DNA of 64,000 nucleotides from Planctomycetota bacterium (GTDB lineage Bacteria > Planctomycetota > E44-bin39): contig SOJX01000037.1 of NCBI GenBank assembly GCA_004376375.1, forward strand, positions 119,125-183,124. The letters are read 5' to 3'. Both the position numbers and the translations under genes were made by a program. The notes beneath the pieces are model-generated. The model was not told where the DNA came from. It made no database searches and was given only the letters and a program-made list of their open reading frames with translations. Of the stretch, positions 16,801 to 26,494 are shown in pieces. Each line of letters starts with the position of its first letter. Positions within the stretch are counted from its first letter, which is position 1.

Positions 16801-17700
16801 CACAAAACCGCCCCATGGCTCCAGTTGTTAACTGCCGGTCCTGCCTCAAACCGTCGGATCAATACGATCCGTTGAAATCGTTATAAAAGCGGCAGGGCGG
16901 CCCTCAGAACCCACCGCCTTTTCGGGTATCCCTAGCCGCTTTTTTTAATGCCCCCTCTCCAAACTTGCAGTCCAGGGGGTGGGCCGGGACTGCAGAAAAA
17001 ACCCAATCACTTACCCCTCAAAGCGTTGAGTAAAACTTCGTCAGGACACCAGACCCGCCCCTCATCAGACCGGATGCCCTGAAAGTTATGTCAATGTGCA
17101 ATCCGCGTTTTTTGCGCTAAATCCAGTGTTTTCAAGCCTGTCTGGCTGTCGCGAAACGCAACTGCCAAACGCGCATATTTCGCAGCACAATAAGCATTTC
17201 TATAGCACCTTCAAAGAGAAAAAGCAAAAAGAAAAATTGGAAATCCGTGCCCTGCTCATGTAAGTACGCTGAATATAAGGGATTAAAAATTGAAAATTTT
17301 TTTTAAAATACCACAACATGTAGTAATATAAAATCGTGTTAGGTCAATATGTAGGATTTTTACCCAACTCTATATGGCAAAAGCTGTTGAAAACCTGTGG
17401 ATAACCTAACTTTTTTAGACGGTTATTGCAAGTTGATATAACTTTTCTTTATACACCCGGGACAGGGAAAAAGCGGTGAAGAATTCAAAAATCCGGAAAT
17501 TTAAGCAAAAAGGACAATATATGTCCCTGGGGACAAATAATGTTCTTTTCATTTCTTCGTTTCGGAATGGTTTCAAAATTACCTGGCGGCTTAATCCTAT
17601 GACTTTAATCATATAAACGCATTGTGAAGGATGCGAAAGAGGATGAAATGTGTTATAATGCAGAAGGAAATATTGATTTTCAGGCGGTAAAGGCAGATTC
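16801..17700. other. 900 bp without a convincing gene; hairpins and one DnaA-box match
   Basis: Contains a complex hairpin GCGGC...GCCGC with seven T on the plus strand (16886-16947), a TGCAGTCC/GGACTGCA stem near 16966-16995, a strongly AT-rich tract at 17275-17345 and one exact TGTGGATAA (17396-17404, the reverse complement of TTATCCACA). A TATAAT at 17654 may be the -10 box of the next gene. Possible structured RNA or old origin-like remnant; nothing decisive. Confidence 0.5.
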
Positions 17701-18309
17701 ATGGCGTCTGACAAGGGTATGAAAAAACTCGCAAGTCAAAGCGCACCCGAGGTTTGGGAAAAGTACTCTTCCGAATTCGAAAAGCATGTGGATGCCGGAA
17801 ACTTTGACGGGCAATTCTCCGTCTTCAACAGATTTCTTGAAGAACTGGGGTTTCTATTCAAAAGCGGTGTTTCAGAAGAAGACCTTGTCGAAATCGCCAT
17901 GGAAGCAAGCAAGGCAGATGTCGGAATTCTCGTAAGGAAAGAAGCACTGGTCATTTGGGGGAAATACCTTCTGGATTTTTCGAGACATGAGCGGGATGGG
18001 AACAATGCCGAGATTTACAAAATTTTCAAGAAGTTTCTCGACGATCTAAAAGCCGGGTTTCATCCGCAAGTCTCTGAAGAAGATTTGATAAAAACTGCGG
18101 AAGACGTTATGGGAAGGCCGGATATGACAAGCCCGGAAGGTTGTATGGCCGAACTTCTGGCAACCGATGACGATTATATCGGCATTCTTGAACCCAACCC
18201 GAATGAGCCTGGGAATGATGAAAAAGAAGATTCAGAACCCACCGAAAAATCCGCAAATTCACAGGATGATGGCAACGATGAAGATCAGTTTCCATCACTG
18301 CCGGATTAA
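17701..18309 (+). CDS. Acidic protein with two tandem ~52-residue repeats
   Basis: A 202-aa cytoplasmic protein of unknown family. Residues about 18-72 (EVWEKYSSEFEKHVDAGNFD...GVSEEDLVEIAMEA) and 82-137 (LVIWGKYLLDFSRHERDGNN...QVSEEDLIKTAEDV) are clear copies of one helical unit ending in VSEEDL(V/I). The last 45 residues are low-complexity and strongly acidic (EKEDSEPTEKSANSQDDGND). No signal peptide, membrane segment or catalytic motif is visible. It stands alone: downstream pcm is on the other strand behind a period-7 repeat. ATG is the only reasonable start although the Shine-Dalgarno (AAAGGC) is poor. Confidence 0.65.
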   Translation: MASDKGMKKLASQSAPEVWEKYSSEFEKHVDAGNFDGQFSVFNRFLEELGFLFKSGVSEEDLVEIAMEASKADVGILVRKEALVIWGKYLLDFSRHERDGNNAEIYKIFKKFLDDLKAGFHPQVSEEDLIKTAEDVMGRPDMTSPEGCMAELLATDDDYIGILEPNPNEPGNDEKEDSEPTEKSANSQDDGNDEDQFPSLPD

Positions 18310-18320
18310 ATAACAGGTAT

Positions 18321-18453
18321 AAGTAGATAAGGGATAAGGGATAAGGGATAAGGATGAAGTATGAAGTATGAATTATAAAGGATGAAATATTGGCCTTTGA
18401 TTATAGCTTTTTCATTAACCAAGAACCAACAACTAAGAACCAATAACCAATAA
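18321..18453. repeat. Three adjoining period-7 repeat families
   Basis: In order: AAGGGAT/ATAAGGG heptamers, then GAAGTAT/GAATTAT heptamers, then ACCAAGA/ACCAATA heptamers up to the pcm stop codon. Confidence 0.85.
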
Positions 18454-19107
18454 TTATTTGTTCCAGCCGTGCCGACCAATAAGCGGGACGAAAGTGCAGG
18501 CCGTAAGGCGTTCTTCATGGTGCTTGCCGGACCTATCTGTAACTTTCAGGCATACTTGTGACATTCGGTCGCCGACGGGAATAACCATTCGACCGTCTGG
18601 CGCAAGCTGTTTTTCCAGAAACCCAGGCACGGTCGGCGCGCCAGCTGTCACGATTATCGCGTCGAAAGGGGCGTGTTCCGCAAGTCCGATTGTGCCGTCT
18701 CCCAGGATGCAGTTGATGTTTTCATATCCAAGCTCTAAGAGCAGTTCTCTGGCGCAGTTATGCAGTTCGGGAATGCGCTCGATCGTATAAACAGTCCCTG
18801 CAAGCTCAGCACATATCGCGGCCTGGTAGCCGGAGCCGGTGCCGATTTCGAGGACTTTGTCGGTTTTCTTAAGTTCAAGTGCGGCAGTCATTAGTGCAAC
18901 CATGTAAGGCTGCGAAATGGTCTGGCTGGAGCCGATCGGGACAGGACCGTCGGAATATGCTTCTGCAGGGCGGCGGGATTCAGGCACAAAGCGATGGCGG
19001 GGAACATGTTCCATGACCTCGAGGACGGCTTCGTCTCTGATACCGCGACGGCGTAGCTGATAATCAACCATGTCGTGCCTCGCCGCGCGGAATTCGTCCT
19101 GAGACAT
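18454..19107 (-). CDS. pcm: Protein-L-isoaspartate O-methyltransferase
   Basis: Repairs isoaspartyl residues in damaged proteins by SAM-dependent methylation. The 217 residues from MSQDEFRAARHDMVDYQL fit the family length. Seen: GIRDEAVLEVMEHVPRHRFV, the catalytic-region GSSQTISQPYMVALM, SAM motif I VLEIGTGSGYQAA, FDAIIVTAGAP and GDRMSQVCLKV. A longer frame reaching 19173 is rejected because its first 22 residues (GGTGILVCP...) are encoded by a dispersed palindromic repeat. An isoaspartyl peptidase gene occurs elsewhere in the window, so two routes of isoaspartate repair are present. Confidence 0.94.
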   Translation of the reverse strand: MSQDEFRAARHDMVDYQLRRRGIRDEAVLEVMEHVPRHRFVPESRRPAEAYSDGPVPIGSSQTISQPYMVALMTAALELKKTDKVLEIGTGSGYQAAICAELAGTVYTIERIPELHNCARELLLELGYENINCILGDGTIGLAEHAPFDAIIVTAGAPTVPGFLEKQLAPDGRMVIPVGDRMSQVCLKVTDRSGKHHEERLTACTFVPLIGRHGWNK

Positions 19108-19220
19108 ATAGCGCCTTGAGAATGGACAGACAAGAATGCCTGTTCCGCCAAAGTCAGGGATGCCTCCCCGCAATGACCGGCGGGTTGGCCATAACTCGTT
19201 ATTTCAGGATATGTTAAAGC

Positions 19221-22200
19221 CTAGCGGTTCTTTATTTTTTCTTCAACGCTCCTGAGGTATCCTTGAGCTTTTCGTCCCCATTCGGAATCGGGATCGATGA
19301 GTTCAAGGATCTTATTCCACATATCGCGTTCGGCGTGAAAGTCGTCCCCTCTGCGGTAGATAAGGCCTTTAAACCAGTATGCTTCCCAGTACTTCGAATC
19401 CACCCGCAGGGCTCTGTTAAGTGCGTCGCCGGCATCCTTGTACTCGCCGAGCTGGTAGTAGGCTTTTCCGAGGTTTGTGCTAAAGATTGCGGACGGCGAC
19501 AGTTGTATCGCTTTTTCAAAATACTTGGCAGCTTTCGTATAATCACCCCGGGAAAAATGCACTGCTCCGAGATCGTTCAGGCACGGCGCGTTGCTGGGGA
19601 AGAACTCCAGCGCCCGTTCGAAGTAGAGGATCAGGGTGGAATCGTCGCTTCCAAGATGGCGATGGGCGAGCGCGAGCCCGTAATACGCGGTGCCGCGCTG
19701 CTTTTTGTTCTGAATGGCAAGGAGGAACATTTTCCTGGCTTCGTCGTAAAATTCCTTGGAAAGGAGATCCTTGCCGCGTTCAACGTAATTAATATCTTTC
19801 TTTTTCGGTGGTTTTTCAGATTCTTTTTTCGTCGGGCCGACCTGCTCTCCTTTACCTTCGCCGGGTTTTTCGGGAGTCGTGTCTTCCTCGCGGTACTTTA
19901 TCTCATCCCGCCTGCGCGGGACGACTCCGACTCCGATGGTTGTTTCCGGCGGGGTAGATTTTATCTCTATCGGTTTTTCCATGTCGTCCCATCCGAGCGA
20001 GCCTTGCCTGTCCACGGCCTGCACCCGGAACCATACGCGTTTTTCGTCGATTTTCGGAAAGACCAGGTCCGCATAACCGCTGTTGGCGAACTGCTGTCCT
20101 TCAATCCTGGCCCACTCGCCGGCAGGCGAGGTCTTGTACCAGAATGAAATCGGGCTGGGAACCAGATCGGTTTCGTTACAGCGCCAGTAGATCTTGTAGC
20201 CGGTGCCGCCCTGGTAGACGTTAAGTTCGTCCTCGAATCCCTGGAGAGTTATCTTCAGCCAGCGCGTGATGCTGAATTCCAGCTCGCCCGGATCGCCCGG
20301 AAGAGGCATGTGCTCGGTGTTGCCCAGATGGTCGATGCCGACGGCTATGACGCTGTATTTGCCGTACTTGGGCGCTGTGTATTCAATGGGCGAATCAATG
20401 GAGTTATACGATTGTACGAGCTTCCACGGCTCGCCCTTCCGGCGGACGTAAAGGTCTATGCGCTCCAGATCTTTTACGTCCCCAATCGGGCGTATCTTGA
20501 AGCGAAATGTATTTTTCGCCTGTAGTTTCTGTTTGGCGAAAACTTCAACCACTGGGGGCGAGCCGTCGATTGAGAATGCGTCGGTCGGTTCGTACGCCAC
20601 ATTACCGGCCTTGTCGCGGGCTATTACGCGAAGTTTGTAAAACCTTCCCGAAGGATAACGAAGCGGTACGCCGATATTCCTGCTCTTTATTAAGTTTTCA
20701 TTTCCGAGGATTCGATTCCAGGATGCGCCGCCGTCCTCTGAAAGCTCCAGGTGAATCGCGGCCAGGTAATCGTCCTCGGCCGCCCATCGGAGGTCTTCCA
20801 CTTCGCCGCGCTTGAACGCCAGGGGTTTTCGAGAGAAACCGCTTATGATAGAGACCGTCGGCGGTACGGGGTCGTGGGTGAGTATTGCCTGCGGCACCTC
20901 GAGGGGGGGGGGGGGCGCGGGCCCGCGCCCCTGGGTCCTTCTTCCGACCTGAAAATAAGCTTTGAGCAGCAACTCGTACGTGCCGGCTTCCATCTCGAAT
21001 CGAATGCGCTGAACGTCGGGAGAAGCGATTTGATCATACTGCATCCATTTCGGCTCGCCGATGCGCCGGTAATAAAGGATCAGCTGCGTGATTTCTATCT
21101 CTCTGCCTTCGACTTTAATCGGAATCCAGGTGCTTGTGTCCTTGGAGAACCATGGTCCCGGCGGGGGATCAACGCTTACATCAGGCCCTTTGATTATCAG
21201 TCCGAAACTTCCGGTGGTGTCGGAGGCTTCATTGCGTGCCAGGTCAACGCCCGTCACTCTTACCTGATAAAACTTCGAGGCTTTGAGCTTTCGACCGCCT
21301 TCAACTTCCGGGTGCCAGATAAAGCGGCCGGTGTTGCGAACGTTGCGGGCGATAACGTGCCAGGATGTGCCGAGGTCATCGGTATATTCGATTGTTATCG
21401 GCCTGGAGGTCGGGCGTTCATCGTAGTATGCCCATGAGATGGGAATCGGCACCCATACCGGGAAACGCCTCTGGGGCATGTCGAACCTTCCGTAGCCGAC
21501 GCGCACGTCGCTCACCCGCGGCGGTGTCTTGTCGATAAACAGGCGGGCATGTTCTTTTGCGCCGTGCCCTGGAGCGGGTTCGCCCCGCCTGAGTTCATCA
21601 ATCGCTCTGGAGTAAAAGAAATATCTGCCTTCCTCGTTACGCTTGAAGGTGAACGATTTTCTGATGTCATTAATGGTGTCGAGCAGTTGCCAGGTCCGGC
21701 AGCCGTCGTCGGAGACGAACAGCTCGATGAATTTGATTTTTGCGGGCCCGATTTCGGTATTCCTGTACGGAATGATGGGAATGGTGACGGGGGCGGATTT
21801 TTTGACGATTTCTTCTCCCGGGGCATGCAGGTTGGGCCTTACTATGGGCGGGTCGCGGTCGATTGCGAAAGTGCGGATTTCAGAATGAAATATTTCACGC
21901 TGACTGTCCGTGACCACCAGCCGCATCTGGGCTTTTGCCGCGTTTACCATCGGGGCTTTCCAGATGAAAGTACCCGAGTGTTTGAGGGGTTGGGAGATTT
22001 CAGTCCAGTCAAGCGTCGATCGCTCGCGAAACTCGAAAGTTACGGGCCTTTCGCGGCTTCTTCTCGAGACGTCGTAGGGGATTTTCACCTCTTCCCCGCC
22101 TCTTAAAAGCGGGGACAGAAGCGGGAACCTGATCTCGGGCGTACCGCCTTTTACCTCAATCCTATCGGCACGGAACGCCTTGTTCCCGCAGATGTCGGTA

Positions 22201-25200
22201 ACTGTCAGCCGGACCTCGTATGGGCCGGGGTCGAGAGGAGCGTTAAAGGGATACTCACCCTCGGATTTAAGCCCGCTCTGGATCAGGGTCCAATGCTCGG
22301 TCTTGGCGGGGGCGATTTCCAGAACGGTTTCGTCTGGGAGGAATTCGCCGCCCGGGTCGGAGTATCGCACCCGATATAGTATTTGCTCCTTCGATTTGTA
22401 GATTTTGCGCTCGTCGAGGTTTGTAAGCTCGGCCGTCGGTTTATCGGTATCGATGGTAAGGCGGACCTGGGCTCTGGCCCCCCGCGCGGGGTCCGGCTTT
22501 CTGTTGCGTACGATGTCTTCGGCGGTGAAAAAGATGTCGTAATCGCCGTCGCCGAAAAAGTTGACGGTAACTTCCTGTTTGGAGTTCCAGAAGGAGCCAT
22601 TTTTATTTGTGTTGCGCCAGTCTTCATTCGCTTTTCCGAAGGGGCGCATGAAAACGAAAACCTTTCTGACCGGGGTAAGCCTGTCGACGGCCCGGTACCT
22701 GATTTTCACATCGCGGGAGTTGGAGGTTATTCTCGATATCCGCTGCCCCGGCTCGGGCTTGACGTCCGGGGTGATCATCGGGGGCGTACTGTCGACAATG
22801 AACGGCCTGGTTATATGTGGATCCTTGCCGGACGGCTTGAGACGCAGCTTGCAGCCGTCTCTCGAAATGCCGGGTATTTCAATGACCGCGTAGCCAAGGT
22901 TCTGTTTGCCTGATAACAACGGTGTCCAATTATCGCCGTCGTAAAAAGATATCGAAACCAGTACCTGACGTTCCGACAGCGGCGCATGCCATTCGATCCG
23001 GTGTTTCATTCCGCCTTTTATCGGAGTTGAGCCGTCGAACGGCGCCTTTATGGCGAATGGCTTTACCGACACGTCAATAACAAAAGAGCGGTCGGGCGGA
23101 TATTCGGTAACTATTGTCGGTATTTTCCGCGAGTTGCCCGCCCTGTCGGTGGGAACCAGGTAAAAGCCGGTTTTGCCCGTTTCATCTTTCTTGACGGGGA
23201 AAGAAAAAGTATACTTTGAACGGTCAACCGGGTCCCGTTTACATTCCGCTTCAAGGAGCCGCCATTCCTGTTGACCGGACCGGTTGACGAACAGCCTGAT
23301 GTCGCGCATGCCGCTTCCGCCCATGTCGCGCGCACTTATAATGATTTTGTAAGTCTTTCCCGGCTCGTTTCCGATGATTTTGGTTATGGGAACCTGGGAA
23401 TCGATGCGGAAGGACGGGGACGTGACCACCCGGGTGTTGCCGGCGAGGTCGGTTGCGGTTATTCGAACATAGCAGTTCGAAAGGTCTTCCTGCGGCATGC
23501 GGCTCCAGTCAAATTGCCCCGTGTTTACCAGAGACGTAAGGGTTGGCTCGTTGGGCCTCCGCAGGAACTTCCATTTTGCGCCGCCGTCGCGGCTGAACTC
23601 GATTGTGATTGGCCGGTTGCCCAGGCTTGCGTCCGTACAGGACCAGCGAATCTGGGTCGGATACAGGCGGAACGGCCCGATATATTCTCCGTCCGAACTC
23701 ACCGGAGGCGGGTCGAAACTCAGCTGCGGCTTCGCACTGTCAACGAGGATCTTGATATCAACTATGGAAGGCTCAAACGACGTGCCGCCGCTCCTGAGGG
23801 CCTTCAGGGCAAGCTCATATTCGCCGTCGCGCAGAAACTTCATCGGGTAAGGAGATTTGGATGTCCCGGGCAGCGTGCTCTTGCTCCACTTTCCGCCGGG
23901 GGGGCGGTACCATATCTCAATTGTGTCGTCCCTTGCGATTTCCATGCGGAACCTGTCGTTCGGCACAATCCGGACGGAATGCGACGTTGCCGTCCTCGGT
24001 CCGACGATATTGCCCGGTACGTCGCCGGGGTTAATACTGTAAAACCTTCCGATGGTTTTTTCAGCAAGGTTATTATGCTTGTCCCTGGCGACGAGTTTGA
24101 GGTTGAATTCATGTTCCGGGACTTCGGGGATCCTCCACGATATTTTTCCCGCCGCGGGGTAAGCCTTTGCGGCGCGGATCGGGTAGACGCGGGTTGCGCC
24201 TTTTTCCATATAGGTGTAATAAAGCTCAACAGGGTTTTGCGGAAAGTTCGCGTCCGTGACTTCCCAGCTTATTTCCTTAATTGTCAGCGGCGATAAACGC
24301 ATGGAGCCGATTGATTCCCGCTGGATGTCGAATTTCGCGATAACCGGCCTGGTCCTGTCGATATCAAATTTTTCCGTCGCGTACAGGGGTCCCGTGAGAA
24401 ACGGATCAAACCGGGTCCTGTTGGTGTGCAAGACTACTACGACCCCGACTTTTCCATCTTCTCCGAGGTAGGGCAGGGGATCCCCGATTTTCGGGCTCTG
24501 GAGTGCGCTTCGCCATTTCCCTTTTTCAACCTGGGTAAAGAGCTCGACATATACGACCTTGCCGTGCAGGTCGAGGGGAACTTTGTATGAGAAAGAGATC
24601 TCTCCTTCGCGTTTGACGAGGTTGATTTCATCGGCTGGGCGGTGGTTAGCCCCGATTGTTTCGACTTTGGGCTGAACCGAAATCATGGCCTGCGGTTTTG
24701 GCCTGGTGCCCGAAGTCGGTTTCGGGTTTTCGTTGCCTACCGCGTCTTTGCCTATAATGATAAAACCGTATTCGCCTTTTTCGCCGGCTTCGAAAACGAA
24801 AGGCTTGGTGGGATCCGGCGCCTTCCTGACTTCGCCGGGGGTCCAGATCGCACCGCCGTCGGACGTCCAATAGAACTGGACTTCCTGAAGCGTGGTCAGG
24901 CCTTTGGTATGTCCCCAGTGCACCAGCACCGTTGAGCTCTTGGGATCATTGGGATCGAGTTCCAGTCTTGTAATCCGAAGCAACGGAGGGTCCGCGTCGA
25001 TGCCGAAACTACTGGTTTCCACGCTGTCTGACCAGTTTACTCCGTCCGTAACGGTTACGCGAAGTACATTCTGCTTTGCCGAGCGTTGCGGGAGGGTTAC
25101 TGTAACCTTTCCGCTTTTCGGCTTAGTGCCTTTCGGCAAAGGAAGCGTTACCCAGCCGCCCGCAGTGCCGCTCTTGATTTCGACGGTAAGGTCTTTCGCC

Positions 25201-25676
25201 TGGGTTTCTATAACTTTCAGGTCAAGTTCTATTTCCCCGCCCCCTTTATAATACAGTTGCGGGTTCTGAATCCTGACTGTGACTTTCGGAGGTATCTGGT
25301 CTATCAGCACCCTGCGCCTGACCAGTTGCGACGAAGTCGGCTTCGGTTGCTTTTGCCCCTGTATCAGAATGCCGTACAAGCCGTCTCCATACCCAAGCTT
25401 GCCGAAATGGAGAACGAACTGCCGTCCGTCCCATGGATCCATAAAGTTATTCTTAACCTTGTTTGTAAAGGAGAACTTCTTCCAGCCCGGGTTTTTAAAG
25501 TCCCATATCCAGAGATCCAGTATCTGGCCTCTGGTTTTTGGATGGTTCGGGTAGTCGATGGGGACGGATAGTTTCTTGCTTTTTATGATTTGCGCGCCGC
25601 CCTGGGCGAACGCAGCGCTGCACCCGATCATGACTATCACGAGCGCAATCAGGAATCTTTGAATTACACTTCTCAC
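19221..25676 (-). CDS. Giant exported Ig-like repeat protein with C-terminal TPR domain (2151 aa)
   Basis: GTG start with GGAGG five bases upstream yields signal peptide VIQRFLIALVIVMIGCSAAFA; an upstream ATG would bury it and is rejected. The body (about 40-1880) is a chain of some fifteen beta-rich modules of 90-130 residues, each opening like DxxPP.V or DTDKPTAEL and containing W..SxDGG..W followed by RVxxxDxAGN, an Ig/fibronectin-like surface-protein pattern. A charged linker (KKESEKPPKKKDIN) leads to about five TPR units (YYGLALAHRHLGSDDST, CLNDLGAVHFSRGDYTKAA, NLGKAYYQLGEYKDAGDAL). A 13-C homopolymer encodes Pro4 near residue 1590. Probably periplasmic or surface scaffold; no sorting signal is visible. 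Own strong promoter upstream. Confidence 0.85.
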   Translation of the reverse strand: MRSVIQRFLIALVIVMIGCSAAFAQGGAQIIKSKKLSVPIDYPNHPKTRGQILDLWIWDFKNPGWKKFSFTNKVKNNFMDPWDGRQFVLHFGKLGYGDGLYGILIQGQKQPKPTSSQLVRRRVLIDQIPPKVTVRIQNPQLYYKGGGEIELDLKVIETQAKDLTVEIKSGTAGGWVTLPLPKGTKPKSGKVTVTLPQRSAKQNVLRVTVTDGVNWSDSVETSSFGIDADPPLLRITRLELDPNDPKSSTVLVHWGHTKGLTTLQEVQFYWTSDGGAIWTPGEVRKAPDPTKPFVFEAGEKGEYGFIIIGKDAVGNENPKPTSGTRPKPQAMISVQPKVETIGANHRPADEINLVKREGEISFSYKVPLDLHGKVVYVELFTQVEKGKWRSALQSPKIGDPLPYLGEDGKVGVVVVLHTNRTRFDPFLTGPLYATEKFDIDRTRPVIAKFDIQRESIGSMRLSPLTIKEISWEVTDANFPQNPVELYYTYMEKGATRVYPIRAAKAYPAAGKISWRIPEVPEHEFNLKLVARDKHNNLAEKTIGRFYSINPGDVPGNIVGPRTATSHSVRIVPNDRFRMEIARDDTIEIWYRPPGGKWSKSTLPGTSKSPYPMKFLRDGEYELALKALRSGGTSFEPSIVDIKILVDSAKPQLSFDPPPVSSDGEYIGPFRLYPTQIRWSCTDASLGNRPITIEFSRDGGAKWKFLRRPNEPTLTSLVNTGQFDWSRMPQEDLSNCYVRITATDLAGNTRVVTSPSFRIDSQVPITKIIGNEPGKTYKIIISARDMGGSGMRDIRLFVNRSGQQEWRLLEAECKRDPVDRSKYTFSFPVKKDETGKTGFYLVPTDRAGNSRKIPTIVTEYPPDRSFVIDVSVKPFAIKAPFDGSTPIKGGMKHRIEWHAPLSERQVLVSISFYDGDNWTPLLSGKQNLGYAVIEIPGISRDGCKLRLKPSGKDPHITRPFIVDSTPPMITPDVKPEPGQRISRITSNSRDVKIRYRAVDRLTPVRKVFVFMRPFGKANEDWRNTNKNGSFWNSKQEVTVNFFGDGDYDIFFTAEDIVRNRKPDPARGARAQVRLTIDTDKPTAELTNLDERKIYKSKEQILYRVRYSDPGGEFLPDETVLEIAPAKTEHWTLIQSGLKSEGEYPFNAPLDPGPYEVRLTVTDICGNKAFRADRIEVKGGTPEIRFPLLSPLLRGGEEVKIPYDVSRRSRERPVTFEFRERSTLDWTEISQPLKHSGTFIWKAPMVNAAKAQMRLVVTDSQREIFHSEIRTFAIDRDPPIVRPNLHAPGEEIVKKSAPVTIPIIPYRNTEIGPAKIKFIELFVSDDGCRTWQLLDTINDIRKSFTFKRNEEGRYFFYSRAIDELRRGEPAPGHGAKEHARLFIDKTPPRVSDVRVGYGRFDMPQRRFPVWVPIPISWAYYDERPTSRPITIEYTDDLGTSWHVIARNVRNTGRFIWHPEVEGGRKLKASKFYQVRVTGVDLARNEASDTTGSFGLIIKGPDVSVDPPPGPWFSKDTSTWIPIKVEGREIEITQLILYYRRIGEPKWMQYDQIASPDVQRIRFEMEAGTYELLLKAYFQVGRRTQGRGPAPPPPLEVPQAILTHDPVPPTVSIISGFSRKPLAFKRGEVEDLRWAAEDDYLAAIHLELSEDGGASWNRILGNENLIKSRNIGVPLRYPSGRFYKLRVIARDKAGNVAYEPTDAFSIDGSPPVVEVFAKQKLQAKNTFRFKIRPIGDVKDLERIDLYVRRKGEPWKLVQSYNSIDSPIEYTAPKYGKYSVIAVGIDHLGNTEHMPLPGDPGELEFSITRWLKITLQGFEDELNVYQGGTGYKIYWRCNETDLVPSPISFWYKTSPAGEWARIEGQQFANSGYADLVFPKIDEKRVWFRVQAVDRQGSLGWDDMEKPIEIKSTPPETTIGVGVVPRRRDEIKYREEDTTPEKPGEGKGEQVGPTKKESEKPPKKKDINYVERGKDLLSKEFYDEARKMFLLAIQNKKQRGTAYYGLALAHRHLGSDDSTLILYFERALEFFPSNAPCLNDLGAVHFSRGDYTKAAKYFEKAIQLSPSAIFSTNLGKAYYQLGEYKDAGDALNRALRVDSKYWEAYWFKGLIYRRGDDFHAERDMWNKILELIDPDSEWGRKAQGYLRSVEEKIKNR
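20903..20915 (-). repeat. 13-base homopolymer (poly-C on the coding strand) inside the giant gene
   Basis: Thirteen G on the plus strand, read as four Pro codons plus the first base of Leu. Flanked by GC-rich palindromic GCGCGGGCCCGCGC. Such a tract can slip in replication and switch the frame; an assembly or sequencing length error is the alternative. Confidence 0.8.
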
Positions 25677-25757
25677 CTTATCCTCCTTTTGGGAAACAGC
25701 TGCGCAAAAAAACCGTTTTTGCATACCTTAACGCCTTATGCTATCCCCTTATTATAA

Positions 25758-25786
25758 ATTATACAACTACACTGTGCTCCAGTCAA
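25758..25786 (-). promoter_or_regulatory. Promoter of the giant exported protein gene
   Basis: On the minus strand: TTGACT, 17-bp spacer, TATAAT, about 80 bases upstream of the GTG start. Confidence 0.75.
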
Positions 25787-25960
25787 GTTGTCCATTCCTA
25801 TCTATCGGCGCAATATAATATATGATTGAGTTTAATTGCCGTGGAAGGCCGCGGGAGGGTGTGTCCGATAATATCGCGGGGAAGGCATTAAATCTGCATG
25901 TTTTGTCTGATAATCCGCAATTGTCACGGCGCTTGCATGCTTCGCGGCAACCGCTGTCGG

Positions 25961-26494
25961 TTATTCCACAAATTCCTCTATAGCCTGCTTATCCCTGTAT
26001 CTTTTCTGAATGCTCTCACGCACGCGGTTGTTCGGGCATTTGAAGTAGAGGCAGCGGGTGCATTCCTGAAGCATTATCGAAATAAGCAGCACGGCTATGG
26101 CGAGCAGGTGAACCACCAGCAGTTCCCATTCGTACCTGAGCCAGTAGACGGGGTAGAACGTCATGAGAAGTATGGCGAACGGCACGTAGTATTTGAGGAA
26201 CTTCGGCGCGGGGCCGGAGCGCGGCTTGTAGATTTTCGGGGTCAACCAGATCATGAAGCACGAATGCAGCTTCCCGGCCATTTTATAGTACGGGCAGTGC
26301 GGGCATTTCGAAGCGTACAGTATGTTGAAGTGCACGAGCAGGTAGCCGATGTACCCGATCAGCCAGCAATTACTGTCGGCATACCTCACCATGGCGACGA
26401 TTGACACCAGGACCGGGATTGCGGTCATGATCTTGTAATATATTTTCCGCAGGTATGAAGGCTTGAGCAGCAGTCCCGTTTGCTTACATATCAT
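25961..26494 (-). CDS. Four-helix membrane protein with CxxC pairs
   Basis: A 177-aa protein from MICKQTGLLLKPSYL, with predicted membrane helices at about 20-40 (IMTAIPVLVSIVAMV), 48-66 (WLIGYIGYLLVHFNIL), 103-124 (YYVPFAILLMTFYPVYW) and 128-150 (ELLVVHLLAIAVLLISIML). Cysteine motifs lie at membrane borders: ASKCPHCPYYK, HSCFM and LQECTRCLYFKCPNN. The spacing suggests a metal or Fe-S site, but no family is recognised. A longer frame to 26782 is rejected: it overlaps lnt and lacks a membrane-protein-like N-terminus. Divergent from lnt; functional link unknown. Confidence 0.7.
   Translation of the reverse strand: MICKQTGLLLKPSYLRKIYYKIMTAIPVLVSIVAMVRYADSNCWLIGYIGYLLVHFNILYASKCPHCPYYKMAGKLHSCFMIWLTPKIYKPRSGPAPKFLKYYVPFAILLMTFYPVYWLRYEWELLVVHLLAIAVLLISIMLQECTRCLYFKCPNNRVRESIQKRYRDKQAIEEFVE

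Noticed and set aside
16630..16875. Open frame of 81 codons on the plus strand.
   Set aside because: Antisense to the 47-aa frame, no ribosome site and no recognisable protein features.
17000..17110. Hammerhead-like core (CTGATGAG ... CGAAG) on the minus strand.
   Set aside because: The stem between the two core blocks does not pair and the required GAAA with its partner base is absent.
17396..17404. Exact DnaA box next to an AT-rich tract as a possible replication origin.
   Set aside because: Only one box, no clustered boxes and no dnaA/dnaN or gidA nearby.
17415..17714. Open frame of 99 codons on the minus strand.
   Set aside because: No ribosome site, no domain pattern, overlaps the start of a better gene on the other strand.
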